A stretch of DNA of 64,000 nucleotides from Rhizobiales bacterium 65-79 (GTDB lineage Bacteria > Pseudomonadota > Alphaproteobacteria > Rhizobiales > Rhizobiaceae): the NCBI GenBank assembly GCA_001896885.1, contig MKRJ01000042.1, positions 1 to 64,000 on the forward strand, written 5' to 3'. Below are positions 53,345-62,498 of this stretch, one piece after another. A program made the translations under genes and the position numbers. The notes under the pieces were generated by a model, which worked only from the letters and a program-made list of their open reading frames with translations, ran no database searches and had not been told where the DNA came from. Position 1 is the stretch's first letter. Every line of letters starts with the position of its first letter.

Positions 53345-54802
53345 TTGCCAGCAATCGAGATCGTCGTTCCGAAGACCGGAGCCAGGCTCTGGCAGAAGAT
53401 CGTGGTCGAGAGATTGCGTACCGGCGGCCATGAGATCGCCGTCGTGCACGGACCGGGCCTGCCGTTGCCGGTTGCGATGCGAATGGCGGCGAAACTGGAG
53501 AGGCGGCTGTTTCGCCGGGAAGAGCCGGGGCTCATGAGCCTGGCCGGGATCGCGGCAGCGCCGGCGACGGGTCCTGTGGAACTCAGCCTCGATCTCACCG
53601 GCGTTGCCCGCGATGGCGCGGCGCCGACGCTGCGCCTCGCATTCGACGGCTCCCTCTCCGATACCGCCGCCCTGGCGGCAACGGCGGCCGGACGCCTCCC
53701 CGACATCGAGGCCGTCCTCGACGGCAAGATCGTCGCCCGCGCCGCGCCGATGATCGACAAGCGCGAGTCGGCAGTCCTCGGCGCCGACGATGTGCTGGCC
53801 CGCGCGATCACGCTCGCGGTCTCCACCGCCGGCCGGATCGTCAACGGAGCCCATGAAAGAGCGCCCAGTAATACAGGCGGGGGTAAGAAGAAGCGCACGC
53901 CCGACTTCCTCCGTTCCTATGCCTTTTCCGCCCTGCCGAGGCTCGGACGCGAGGCACTGCGGCGTCTTCGCTACCGTCAGGCCCATTGGCGCGTCGGCTA
54001 CCGCTTCGTCGATGGCGCCGGCGTCGCTGAAACGGGCGAATTGGGCGACGGCTGGCGGCAGGTGCCGGACGACGGCAGCCATTTCTACGCCGACCCCTTC
54101 CCCTTCGAATGGCAGGGCCGGCACTTCATCTTCATCGAGGACTATCCCCACGCGACCGGCAAGGCGCTGATCTCGGTCGTGGAGGTGCAGCAGGCCGGCG
54201 CGCCATCGACGCCGAAGCCGGTCCTCGAAGAGCCCTTCCATCTCTCCTATCCGCAGGTCTTCGCGCGCGACGGCGACATCTGGATGCTGCCCGAGGCGAG
54301 CTCCAGCGGCCGGCTCACGCTTTACCGGGCGGAACGCTTTCCCGACCGCTGGACGCCCGAGGCCATGCTCGTCGACGGCATGGCCATCTCCGACGCCACG
54401 CTGCTCGAACATGGCGGCCGGCTATGGCTCTTCGCGACCGATCGCGACGGCCATGGCAGCACGTCCGACACGCTGGTCGTCTTCCATGCGCCGTCGCTGA
54501 AGGGGATATGGAAGCCGCACCGGATGAATCCCATTCTGATCGACCGGCGCAGGGCGCGCCCCGGCGGGGCCTTCATCCACGGCGGCAGCCGCATAATCCT
54601 GCCCGTCCAGGATGGGACGAACGGCTATGGCGGTGGGCTCGGCCTTTCCGAACTGCTCCGGCTGGATGAAGGCGATGTCCTTCTGTCCGATCCGGTCTCG
54701 GTCGATCCGAAGGGCGACTGGCCCTTTCCGCAAATCCATACGCTGAACCGCGCCGGACGCCTGGAAGTCATCGACGGCATCGCCGCCATCCGTAAGGGAT
54801 GA
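53345..54802 (+). CDS. Glucosamine inositolphosphorylceramide transferase-like protein
   Basis: A protein of about 485 residues. The N-terminal third resembles a formyltransferase-type Rossmann half (IEIVVPKTGARLWQKIVVER, then GHEIAVVHG). The C-terminal half carries the motifs I associate with GINT-like domains: GSHFYADPFPFEWQGRHFIF, EDYPHATGKALISVVEV, HLSYPQVFARDGDIWMLPEA and HGGRLWLFATDRDGHGS. Plant GINT1 adds glucosamine to sphingolipids. Bacterial relatives lie in polysaccharide loci without a known reaction. The start appears to be TTG at 53345; no better ATG is visible nearby. Confidence 0.72.
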   Translation: MPAIEIVVPKTGARLWQKIVVERLRTGGHEIAVVHGPGLPLPVAMRMAAKLERRLFRREEPGLMSLAGIAAAPATGPVELSLDLTGVARDGAAPTLRLAFDGSLSDTAALAATAAGRLPDIEAVLDGKIVARAAPMIDKRESAVLGADDVLARAITLAVSTAGRIVNGAHERAPSNTGGGKKKRTPDFLRSYAFSALPRLGREALRRLRYRQAHWRVGYRFVDGAGVAETGELGDGWRQVPDDGSHFYADPFPFEWQGRHFIFIEDYPHATGKALISVVEVQQAGAPSTPKPVLEEPFHLSYPQVFARDGDIWMLPEASSSGRLTLYRAERFPDRWTPEAMLVDGMAISDATLLEHGGRLWLFATDRDGHGSTSDTLVVFHAPSLKGIWKPHRMNPILIDRRRARPGGAFIHGGSRIILPVQDGTNGYGGGLGLSELLRLDEGDVLLSDPVSVDPKGDWPFPQIHTLNRAGRLEVIDGIAAIRKG

Positions 54803-54815
54803 GGATGGGCCCGGC

Positions 54816-55916
54816 TCAGAAAGGCTCGAGCAGCCGCGCGTAGCCGCCGCACATCGTCGCGGGCGAATAGCGCCCCGCCAGCCCGCGTCCGAGCTCGGCG
54901 AGCCGGCGCGCCAGGTCCGGCTTCCGCATCAGATCGCCGAGCGCCAGCGCGATCTCCGCCGCATTTGCATCATCGGCGAAGAGAGCGGCGGGTTCGCCGT
55001 TCTCGGTGGAGAGCACCTCGCGCAACACCGGCAGTCCGTTGGCGACGACGGGAAGCCCGGCGATCGCGGCTTCCGCGACGGCGAGCCCGAAAGTCTCGTT
55101 GATGGACGGGAAGACATAGGCGTCGCCGGCAGCGAGGAATTCGAAGATGCGCGAAGGCGCCACCTCGCCGACGAAATGCAGCCTGCCGGCGACGCCGCGC
55201 TGCTCGGCCAGGGTGGTGAGCGCTTCCTGCTCGGGCCCGACGCCGGCGAGCGCGACATGCAGGTCCGGCAGGTTCGTAAGCGCGCCGATCAACGCGGCAT
55301 GGTTCTTGTCCCGCGACAGCCTTCCGGAGGAGAGCGCCAGCCACGCATCGGGCGGCAGGTCGAAGGCTGCCCGCGCGGCCTTCTTGTCGTAGCGCCGGGC
55401 AGGCGAGGCGACGCCATGGTCGATCCGCCGGATACGCCGCCTGTAGATCGCAGGATAATCGGCGAATTGCGCCTCCGTCCAGGCCGAGTTGACGACGCTC
55501 GCCTGGTAGAGGCCGAGCACCCCCATCAGCTTGTCGACGCGGGTCACCAGCCCCATGATGCCGCTTTTCTGCGGGGCACCGCTCTGGTTGGCGATGATGT
55601 GGCGCGCGCCGGCAAGCCTGCCGCCGATCGTGCCGAAGATGTTGCCGTAGTGCTGATAGGAGATCACCGCGTCCGGACGCGCCCGGCGCAGATAGGCGAT
55701 CAGCCCAGCGGCGGCGCGCATCTGCCCGGCGATGCCGCCCGGCCGGTCCCTGAGCACGAAATCGGCGAACGGGTCGTCGTCATAGGCCGCCGTCTTGCGG
55801 TACATGAAGACGGTGCGCACCTCGTGCCCGCGATCCCGGAGGCCGGCGCCGACCATGTCCGAGACGCGCTGGGCGCCGGCCGCTTCCGCCTGAGTCTGGA
55901 CCTGGACGATCTTCAT
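54816..55916 (-). CDS. Glycosyltransferase family 4
   Basis: A 366-residue GT-B retaining glycosyltransferase. The N-terminal domain starts MKIVQVQTQAEAAGAQRVSD. The GT4 C-terminal domain includes LALSSGRLSRDKNHAALIGA, FVGEVAPSRIFEFLAAGDAY, and the nucleotide-sugar site FPSINETFGLAVAEAAIAGL (EX7E motif). ATG 55916 overlaps the flippase stop by 4 bp. It adds a sugar to the repeat unit on the cytoplasmic side of the membrane. Confidence 0.92.
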   Translation of the reverse strand: MKIVQVQTQAEAAGAQRVSDMVGAGLRDRGHEVRTVFMYRKTAAYDDDPFADFVLRDRPGGIAGQMRAAAGLIAYLRRARPDAVISYQHYGNIFGTIGGRLAGARHIIANQSGAPQKSGIMGLVTRVDKLMGVLGLYQASVVNSAWTEAQFADYPAIYRRRIRRIDHGVASPARRYDKKAARAAFDLPPDAWLALSSGRLSRDKNHAALIGALTNLPDLHVALAGVGPEQEALTTLAEQRGVAGRLHFVGEVAPSRIFEFLAAGDAYVFPSINETFGLAVAEAAIAGLPVVANGLPVLREVLSTENGEPAALFADDANAAEIALALGDLMRKPDLARRLAELGRGLAGRYSPATMCGGYARLLEPF

Positions 55917-57313
55917 GGCGCGCCGCGCGGGACGAAATTGACCGGCCGCCCTTCCCGGCCGGCGAAGAGGCCGAGCACCGAGGGATTGATGCCGATCGAA
56001 CGGGTGGCGATGATCACGCCCATGATGTTCCAGGTGACGACCGTCGCCGCCGTCCCGAGCGCCGCGCCAATCGGGCCGAACAGCCAGGTGACGAGTGCGT
56101 TCAAGGCAAGACCGAAGACGTTGACCACGACGAGCAGCTTGAGCAGCGAATGCTGCAGCCCGGTGAGTTGGAGAAGCAGCTCCATCGGCCCGCAGGCGGC
56201 GGCCACCGTCGCCCCGACGCCGAAGATCATGAGCACGGCATGCATGGTCGGCGTCGCATAGGCGGGCTCGAAGATGCGCAGGATGAATATCCCGAAGATC
56301 CAGAAGATGGCGAGGATCGTCAGCGCCACGACCAGGGCGCCGAGCGCCGTGAAACTGGTGGTGCGCTGCACGTGCTGTTTGTCGCCGGAATAGAAGGCGC
56401 CCGATATCTCCGGCGCCAGCGCCTGGTTGATGCCGGTCAGCGCCAGCACGACCAGCCGTGTCGTGCGGTCGGCGACGAAGACGCCGCCGGCGATCTCCGG
56501 TCCGAGGATGGCGGCGACGAGCAGCGTGCTCACCTGGCTGAGCGCCGGCGGCAGCGACGTCGCGCCCCATAGCCCGAGCGTGACCGTCCGGAATTCGTCC
56601 TGCTGCTCCCTCGACAGGGGACCGCGGTCTGCCCGCAGCGTATCGGCGAGCAGGATGATCGTCTGCGGCAGCACCGCCGCGAGAAGTACGCCGGCCGTGA
56701 TCAGCGTCGCCGCGACGGCGCCGACCTTGGTGCCGAAGAAATGCATCGCCAGCACGAGGGCGATGACCCCGGCCCGCCAGATGACGTCACGCGGCAGAAG
56801 GCCGGAGACCAGCGCACCCTTGGCGCGGAAGGCGCCCGAAGCGAATTCCGACCAGCCGAGCGCAAAGGAAAGAACCGCCGCCGACAGGCAGAGCGGCGTC
56901 CATTCCGGCGTCCGCTCCCCGACATAAGGCGCAAAACCGAGCGCGATGACCAGAAGGCTGGTCACGGCGACGCCGGCGAAGGCGACGGCGATGGCATAGC
57001 CCATCAGTCCGTGCGCCGAGCGCAGATCGTTCCCTTCCGCGTATTGCGGCCAGAAGCGCAGCACCGTGCTCTGCTGGCCGATGCTGGCGAAGAAGGACAC
57101 CAGGCTGGCGCCGGCATAGGTGGCGCTGTAGAGGCCGAACTGCCGCTCGTCCGTGACCATCGCGACGACTACGAACATGAGGAAGGAGAGGCCGGCGCTC
57201 GCGAGCTTGATGGCTCCCGCGACCGCCCCGCTCCGCGCCAGGCCGGCAATCGACATGCGCACGACCGTTTCGGGTCCACGCCTCTGCCGAACGCGATTTT
57301 CGTGGTCGTCCAT
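55913..57313 (-). CDS. Oligosaccharide flippase (Wzx-like)
   Basis: About 466 residues with 12-14 predicted helices, of the MOP superfamily. The N-terminal SIAGLARSGAVAGAIKLASA begins the first helix. Conserved-looking segments are FGLYSATYAGASLVSFFASI, SEFASGAFRAKGALVSGLLP and LTGINQALAPEISGAFYSGD. It would flip undecaprenyl-linked repeat units across the inner membrane. ATG 57313 is used; ATG 57256 is an alternative. It is coupled to the GT4 gene and divergent from the Wzz-like gene. Confidence 0.88.
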   Translation of the reverse strand: MDDHENRVRQRRGPETVVRMSIAGLARSGAVAGAIKLASAGLSFLMFVVVAMVTDERQFGLYSATYAGASLVSFFASIGQQSTVLRFWPQYAEGNDLRSAHGLMGYAIAVAFAGVAVTSLLVIALGFAPYVGERTPEWTPLCLSAAVLSFALGWSEFASGAFRAKGALVSGLLPRDVIWRAGVIALVLAMHFFGTKVGAVAATLITAGVLLAAVLPQTIILLADTLRADRGPLSREQQDEFRTVTLGLWGATSLPPALSQVSTLLVAAILGPEIAGGVFVADRTTRLVVLALTGINQALAPEISGAFYSGDKQHVQRTTSFTALGALVVALTILAIFWIFGIFILRIFEPAYATPTMHAVLMIFGVGATVAAACGPMELLLQLTGLQHSLLKLLVVVNVFGLALNALVTWLFGPIGAALGTAATVVTWNIMGVIIATRSIGINPSVLGLFAGREGRPVNFVPRGAP

Positions 57314-57551
57314 TCTCAGTGAGCCAAAAGGTCGGGCCAGGGCCGCATGGCAATCGTGCACTCCGGCCCGTCCGCGCGGGAGTGCGGCAAACAGATAGTC
57401 CAAACCGAAGCGAGCGACCACAAGGAACGCTGGCCATGGTTACCGGCCGCTCGGGTGAGCACCGGCGGTAACCTTAACGGACGGCTAACGTTGATCGGCG
57501 ATGCTTGGCAGGTACAGTAATGCGTACGCGTGTGTTGAGTAGGAACGTTCG

Positions 57552-59768
57552 ATGAGCGAGGTCTTTACGGAGGACCGGGGGCTTCCGCCCCTGTTCGACA
57601 TAGGGGCCGTCCTCAGGACGCTCTGGGATCGACGTGTGCTGGTCCTCGGCGCTGCCGGCGCCGCCCTGCTCCTGGCGCTGCTCTACATATCGGTGACGAA
57701 GCCGACCTATACGGCGACCTCGTCCCTCCTGGTCGACCCGCGCGATTCCCGCGCCACCAATCTGAACAGCGTGCTTCCCGGCATCGGTGCAGACAGCGCC
57801 GCGATCGCCAGTCAGGTATCGGTCATCGATTCCACGGATCTCCTGCGCAAGGTTTTCGACGAGGAGAAGCTGCGGAACGACCCCGAATTCGCCGGCCGCG
57901 GCCTCCTCTCCTCGATCCTTTCCGTCCTGCACCCTGGATCCGGCCCCACCGACGATGCCGTTTTCGAGCGCTTCCGCAAGCATGTATCGGTCGAGCGCGA
58001 GGGCCTGACCTATGTCATCGACGTCAGCGTCCAGTCGCACGATGCTGAGAAGGCGGCGCGCATCGCCCAGGACATCGTAGCCCGCTACCGCGCCAGCCTC
58101 GAAGGGCAGACCGATGCCGCCAACAGCAAGGTGAACGATCTCCTGACCGCCAGGATCAGCGGTCTCCAGGCGGCGGTCGGCGATGCCGAGCGCGCTGTCC
58201 AGGATTTCAAGTACGAGCACAACATCTTCGATGCGAGTTCCGGTGGCACGCTGCAGTCGCAGATCGACCAGTTGACGACCCAACTCGTCACCACCCAGGA
58301 CCAGGCCGACCAGGCCGAGAGCAAGTACGACCAGGCGGTGGCGGCCGGTACGGGGCCGGACGGGCTGAACAAGCTCGCGGAGATCGTCAATTCCAATACC
58401 ACCGACAAGCTGCGGCAGGACTATAATCAGCGGGCGGCCGCGCTCGCCAATGCCCAGAGCACCTACGGCCCCCGGCATCCGACGATCGTGCGCATGCAGG
58501 CGGAACTCGGCCGCATTCGCGGCCTGATGGCGCTGGAGGCGCAGCGGATCACGCGCGAGCTCAAGGCGAGCCGCGACATCGCCGTCGAGAACGTGAAGAA
58601 GATCCAGGCCAAGCTGGCCGAGATGCGGCAGCGGTCGAACCAGTCCGATCTCGCCGAGGTGCAGCTTCGTCAACTCCAGCGCAAGGCCGACGCGGCGCGT
58701 GCCGTGCTCGACGACTTCCTCAAACGCTCGCAGGAGACGGAGCACCTGCAGGGCATGCAGATATCCCAGGTGCGCGTGATCTCGGACGCCATCCCGCCTT
58801 CGCAGCCGAGCTGGCCGAAGCCGCTCCTGCTGCTGCCGACCAGTCTCGTCCTGGGCTTCGTCCTCGGCTGCGCGCTGGCGCTCACGCTCGGCGAGCGCAG
58901 GCTGCCCGTCCGCGGCCTGCCGGCCCGGCCGGCGATCGGCCCGCGCGAGCGGCGGGTCGAGGCGCTGGCCTACACGCCGTCGCCCGATGGGGAAGCGGCC
59001 GACGCGGCGGAGGACGGCGAACCGGTCGCCCCGGCGCTCGTCAATCTCGGCACCTATAATCTGCCGCCCGCCGGCAACGGCTCGCTGCGCAACAGCGTCC
59101 GCGCGATCCGCCAGGAAATGTCGCGGCTCGAGAACACCGCTTTCCTGCTTTCCGTCCAGGAACTCCTGGTGCGCATCACCGACAGGCTGGACGAAGGCGG
59201 CAGGCCCTTCGTCATCCTGCTCACCTCCATCCACGAGGGTTTCGAAAGCGGCGCGACGGCGACGCTGATCGGCATCGGCCTGCAGCACGTCAAGCAGAAG
59301 GTGCTGGTCGTGGAGATCGCCGACCGGCCGGCCGGGACCGGGCAAAGCGCCGGCAAGGCGAAGCAGCGCGCCACGGGACCCTTCACCGATCCCGCGAGCG
59401 GCCTGCAGACGATCGTGGTCAGCATCGACCCGGCCGATGCCGGCGGTGAGGCGGGAGCATTGGCGCCGATCCTCGCCGGGCCGGCGCAGGAGTTCGATTT
59501 CGTCCTGGTCGTCGGTCATCCGCTCAGCCATCCGGCCTTCAGCCCGGAGCCGATCGACGGCAGCGACCTTGTCATCTTCGCGCTGAGCTCGGCCGACTGG
59601 ATGTCCGGGGCCGCAGCCTGGCTGGGCGGCAGGCTGTCGCCCGCGGTGTTGAAGCGCAGCGCCACCATCGTCATCGAGCGCGATCCCAACGACCCGGCCG
59701 AATTCCAGGATTCGCCGACCCTCGCCGCGCGGAAGAACCGGCGCGCCCCCGCTCCGGCCCACGGATAG
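57552..59768 (+). CDS. Wzz/GumC-type chain-length protein with degenerate BY-kinase-like C-terminus
   Basis: A 738-residue inner-membrane co-polymerase. TM1 is at about residues 30-50. A periplasmic Wzz domain and long coiled coil follow (SQSTY/GPRHPTIVRMQAELGRIRGL, KSR...EVQLRQLQRKADAARAVL). The Pro-rich PPSQPSWPKP precedes TM2 (LLLLPTSLVLGFVLGCALAL). The cytoplasmic tail (about 560-738) resembles a BY-kinase: FVILLTSIHEGFESGATATL where active enzymes have a Walker A (GEGKST). The Lys is missing, so it is likely a non-kinase. AGGA precedes ATG 57552. It probably sets polysaccharide length. Confidence 0.88.
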   Translation: MSEVFTEDRGLPPLFDIGAVLRTLWDRRVLVLGAAGAALLLALLYISVTKPTYTATSSLLVDPRDSRATNLNSVLPGIGADSAAIASQVSVIDSTDLLRKVFDEEKLRNDPEFAGRGLLSSILSVLHPGSGPTDDAVFERFRKHVSVEREGLTYVIDVSVQSHDAEKAARIAQDIVARYRASLEGQTDAANSKVNDLLTARISGLQAAVGDAERAVQDFKYEHNIFDASSGGTLQSQIDQLTTQLVTTQDQADQAESKYDQAVAAGTGPDGLNKLAEIVNSNTTDKLRQDYNQRAAALANAQSTYGPRHPTIVRMQAELGRIRGLMALEAQRITRELKASRDIAVENVKKIQAKLAEMRQRSNQSDLAEVQLRQLQRKADAARAVLDDFLKRSQETEHLQGMQISQVRVISDAIPPSQPSWPKPLLLLPTSLVLGFVLGCALALTLGERRLPVRGLPARPAIGPRERRVEALAYTPSPDGEAADAAEDGEPVAPALVNLGTYNLPPAGNGSLRNSVRAIRQEMSRLENTAFLLSVQELLVRITDRLDEGGRPFVILLTSIHEGFESGATATLIGIGLQHVKQKVLVVEIADRPAGTGQSAGKAKQRATGPFTDPASGLQTIVVSIDPADAGGEAGALAPILAGPAQEFDFVLVVGHPLSHPAFSPEPIDGSDLVIFALSSADWMSGAAAWLGGRLSPAVLKRSATIVIERDPNDPAEFQDSPTLAARKNRRAPAPAHG

Positions 59769-59770
59769 GG

Positions 59771-60910
59771 ATGTCCATCGCATCGCAGGCCGGGAACCCG
59801 CCACGCCCCACGCGGCGCGAGGCGACGGCGCTGATCGCCTCGGCGCTGCTCTTCGGCCCACGGACGATCCCGGCCGCCAAGGCCGCGCCGGCTGACCCCC
59901 GGCCGCAAGTGCCGTCGAAGGGCTTCAACCTGCCCGGCTGGGTCGACCGCAACCCCGGTTCTCCGCCGGCGCGCGCCGTCCTCGAAAAGCTTCACGGCCT
60001 CGGCTTCCGCTCCGTGCGGCTTCCCGTTTCGGCGGACACGATCGCCGGCGTCGACGCCGGCGAGCGCACCGCGATGCTCGCCCGCATAAGCGCGGCCGCG
60101 GGGGAGCTCGTCGAGAGCGGCTATTCGGTCATCGTCGATCTCCACCCGGATGGCGCGTTCGCGCGGCTCCTGCACCTCGATCCCGCTGCCGCCGGCGACC
60201 GCGCGGCAGAGGCATGGACCTACCTCGGCGAAACGATCGCCGATCTTCCCGTCGGCTCCGCCTATGCCGAGCTTCTGAACGAGCCGCCGCTCGAGCAGGC
60301 CGTATGGCTCGATCTGCGCGAGCGGCTGGCGCAAATCGTGCGCTCCAGATGCGCGCACACGATCGTATGGGGGCCGGCGCGCTACCAGGGCATTTGGGAA
60401 TTGGCCGAAACTCCGCCGCTCACGGACCGGAACTCGATCGCGGCCGTTCACTATTACGCGCCCATGGCCTTCACCCATCAATGCGAGAATTGGGACAGCT
60501 CGCCGGTCGGGCGGCTGAAGAACCTCCCCTTTCCGGCGACGCGCGACACGCCCGCCGTGACCAGGCTTTTCTCGGAGCTGAAGGATGCCGGCGACGAGCG
60601 GGCGCTTGCCGCGCTGGAGGATGCTTTCGAACATCCGTGGACGACGGCGCAAATCGCCTCCGATTTCGCCGGAGTGGCCGAATGGTCGCGCAAGAACGAT
60701 TGCCCGGTGGTCCTCGACGAGTTCGGCGCGCTCGGCTTCTGCTCGGATGCCGCGAGCCGCGCCGGCTGGATCCGCGCCGTGCGTCAGGCCGCCGAGGCCG
60801 ACGGCATCGGCTGGGCGTATTGGGAACTCGACTACGGCTTCGGCTTCATCCGCAACCGGCAGAGCACGGAAGGCTTCGATCGTCCGGTGATCGAAGCGCT
60901 CCTCGGCTGA
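59771..60910 (+). CDS. Glycoside hydrolase family 5, exported
   Basis: A 379-residue hydrolase. The N-terminus (PTRREATALIASALLFGPRT, then IPAAKAAPA) is a Tat-like export signal. The GH5 (cellulase-like) barrel begins GFNLPGWVDRN. Key residues: AELLNEPPL with the acid/base Glu, VVLDEFGALGF with the nucleophile Glu, and AVHYYAPMAFTHQ. ATG 59771 is 2 bp after the Wzz-like stop (GATAGGG upstream). It probably trims or degrades the polysaccharide in the periplasm. A beta-glucan-type linkage is a guess from the family. Confidence 0.9.
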   Translation: MSIASQAGNPPRPTRREATALIASALLFGPRTIPAAKAAPADPRPQVPSKGFNLPGWVDRNPGSPPARAVLEKLHGLGFRSVRLPVSADTIAGVDAGERTAMLARISAAAGELVESGYSVIVDLHPDGAFARLLHLDPAAAGDRAAEAWTYLGETIADLPVGSAYAELLNEPPLEQAVWLDLRERLAQIVRSRCAHTIVWGPARYQGIWELAETPPLTDRNSIAAVHYYAPMAFTHQCENWDSSPVGRLKNLPFPATRDTPAVTRLFSELKDAGDERALAALEDAFEHPWTTAQIASDFAGVAEWSRKNDCPVVLDEFGALGFCSDAASRAGWIRAVRQAAEADGIGWAYWELDYGFGFIRNRQSTEGFDRPVIEALLG

Positions 60911-60920
60911 GGAGAGATCG

Positions 60921-62498
60921 ATGGCCGTCACCTTCACCCCGCGCTCCGACGCCAGCCCCACCGCCGGCCGATTGCCGCAATCGGGCGCCGAGGCGGTATT
61001 CCACCTGCTCGTCGGCTTCCTCCTGGTCGTGCTCTCCGTGTCGAGCTTCGCCGTAAGCACCGTCTTCGGCGTCGCCGTCACCTTCCTGCTGACGCTTGCC
61101 GTCGCCACCGTTCTACCGGCAAGCGTGCCGGTCGTGATCGTCTCCTCCTTCCTCTACCAGAACATGGTGGTGGCGTGGTTCACGCCCTACGTTCCCGACA
61201 ACAACACTTTCGACGCGTTGCGCGGGGCCAATTTCGTCATCCTGATGACGGCCTATTGCGCCTTCCTGGCCGCCTCGCTGCAGGTGAGGCTGCGCGCCAT
61301 CCCGCGGCTCAGACCCTGGCTGTTGATCGGCATCGGCCTTGCCGCCATCATCGGCTTCTACCTCCTGCTCGGCGCGGCGCGCGGCAATGTGAAGGACGCC
61401 ATCGTCTATTTCCGCAACACGATCTCGCCGCTCGCCTGTTTCCACATCGCGCTGGTGGCGGCGAGCCTCTACCGGATCGATCTCAGGAAAAGCCTGCTCT
61501 GGCTCGGCGCGGCGATCATCGTCTACGGCTATTGCGAGCTGATCTTCACGCTCGATTTCCTCGGCCTCTTCAACGGCGACCTCTACATCGAGCGCGATAT
61601 CCACCGCCAGATCGAGACCGGCGCCTGGGAGCAGACGCTGCGCGAGACCGGCTTCGTCCTGCGCGGGCTGCAGGACATCATGACGACCACCTTCTTCAAC
61701 ACGCCGCTCACCGCCGGCATCTTTCCCAACGTTTTCCGCATCGGCGGGCCCAACTTCCATCCGATCAGCTACGCCTATGCGCTCAGCGTCATCTCGATCT
61801 GGCTGCTTTTCCGCGGGCGCTGGCTGCTGCCGCTCGCCGCCCTGCCGCTGATCGTCGTGATCGGCTCGAAAGGCGCGATGTTCATGCTGATCGTTGCGCT
61901 GTGGGCGCGCGTCGCGCAGGGCTTCCTCGGAACGCGGCTGACGCTTCTGAGCGTGCCGGCGGCGGCGATCCTCTGGGTCGGCGCGGCCATCGCCTACGGC
62001 GCGACCCATGGCGACTACCACGTGCTCGGCTTCCTTGCCGGACTGCACGAATTCCTGCGCAATCCACTTGGACAGGGGCTTGGCATCGGCGGCAACCTTT
62101 CGAGCACGAGCCTGCATGTCAATTGGGAGCACGCCCAGGCGACCGGCGCCACGACCGTCCCGGTCGAAAGCGCCGTCGGCGTCATGCTCTACCAGATGGG
62201 CGTCGGCAGCTTCGCCTTCTTCGGCTTCCTCACCATGCTGATCGTTGGCGCCCGGCGCCTCATCCTCGTCACCGGCCGCTCCGATTTCTGGTTCGCCTAC
62301 ATTACCGTCACCACCGTCTTCGCCAACGCCGTGCTGCAGGAGGAGGCCTTCTACTCTCCGCTGTCGCTCGGCTTCTGCCTGCTCCTGACCGGCACGGCGC
62401 TCGGCACGTTCCTGCGCGAGAGTGCCCCGCGACACTTGGGCGAAAGCCGCCGGATTTCGCCTAGCGATCCGCGCCCGATGTCATTTCGAACGAGATGA
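60921..62498 (+). CDS. O-antigen ligase/Wzy-like polysaccharide polymerase
   Basis: A 525-residue membrane protein with about 11-12 helices and a large extracytoplasmic loop around residues 200-270 (FNGDLYIERDIHRQIETGAW). VIGSKGAMFMLIVALWA and RNPLGQGLGIGGNLSS resemble the Wzy_C/ligase region (PF04932-type). SD GGAGAGATCG precedes ATG 60921. It is the last gene of the Wzz/GH5/polymerase operon and would polymerise flipped repeats. Its 3' end overlaps the MgtC gene by 38 bp. Confidence 0.85.
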   Translation: MAVTFTPRSDASPTAGRLPQSGAEAVFHLLVGFLLVVLSVSSFAVSTVFGVAVTFLLTLAVATVLPASVPVVIVSSFLYQNMVVAWFTPYVPDNNTFDALRGANFVILMTAYCAFLAASLQVRLRAIPRLRPWLLIGIGLAAIIGFYLLLGAARGNVKDAIVYFRNTISPLACFHIALVAASLYRIDLRKSLLWLGAAIIVYGYCELIFTLDFLGLFNGDLYIERDIHRQIETGAWEQTLRETGFVLRGLQDIMTTTFFNTPLTAGIFPNVFRIGGPNFHPISYAYALSVISIWLLFRGRWLLPLAALPLIVVIGSKGAMFMLIVALWARVAQGFLGTRLTLLSVPAAAILWVGAAIAYGATHGDYHVLGFLAGLHEFLRNPLGQGLGIGGNLSSTSLHVNWEHAQATGATTVPVESAVGVMLYQMGVGSFAFFGFLTMLIVGARRLILVTGRSDFWFAYITVTTVFANAVLQEEAFYSPLSLGFCLLLTGTALGTFLRESAPRHLGESRRISPSDPRPMSFRTR

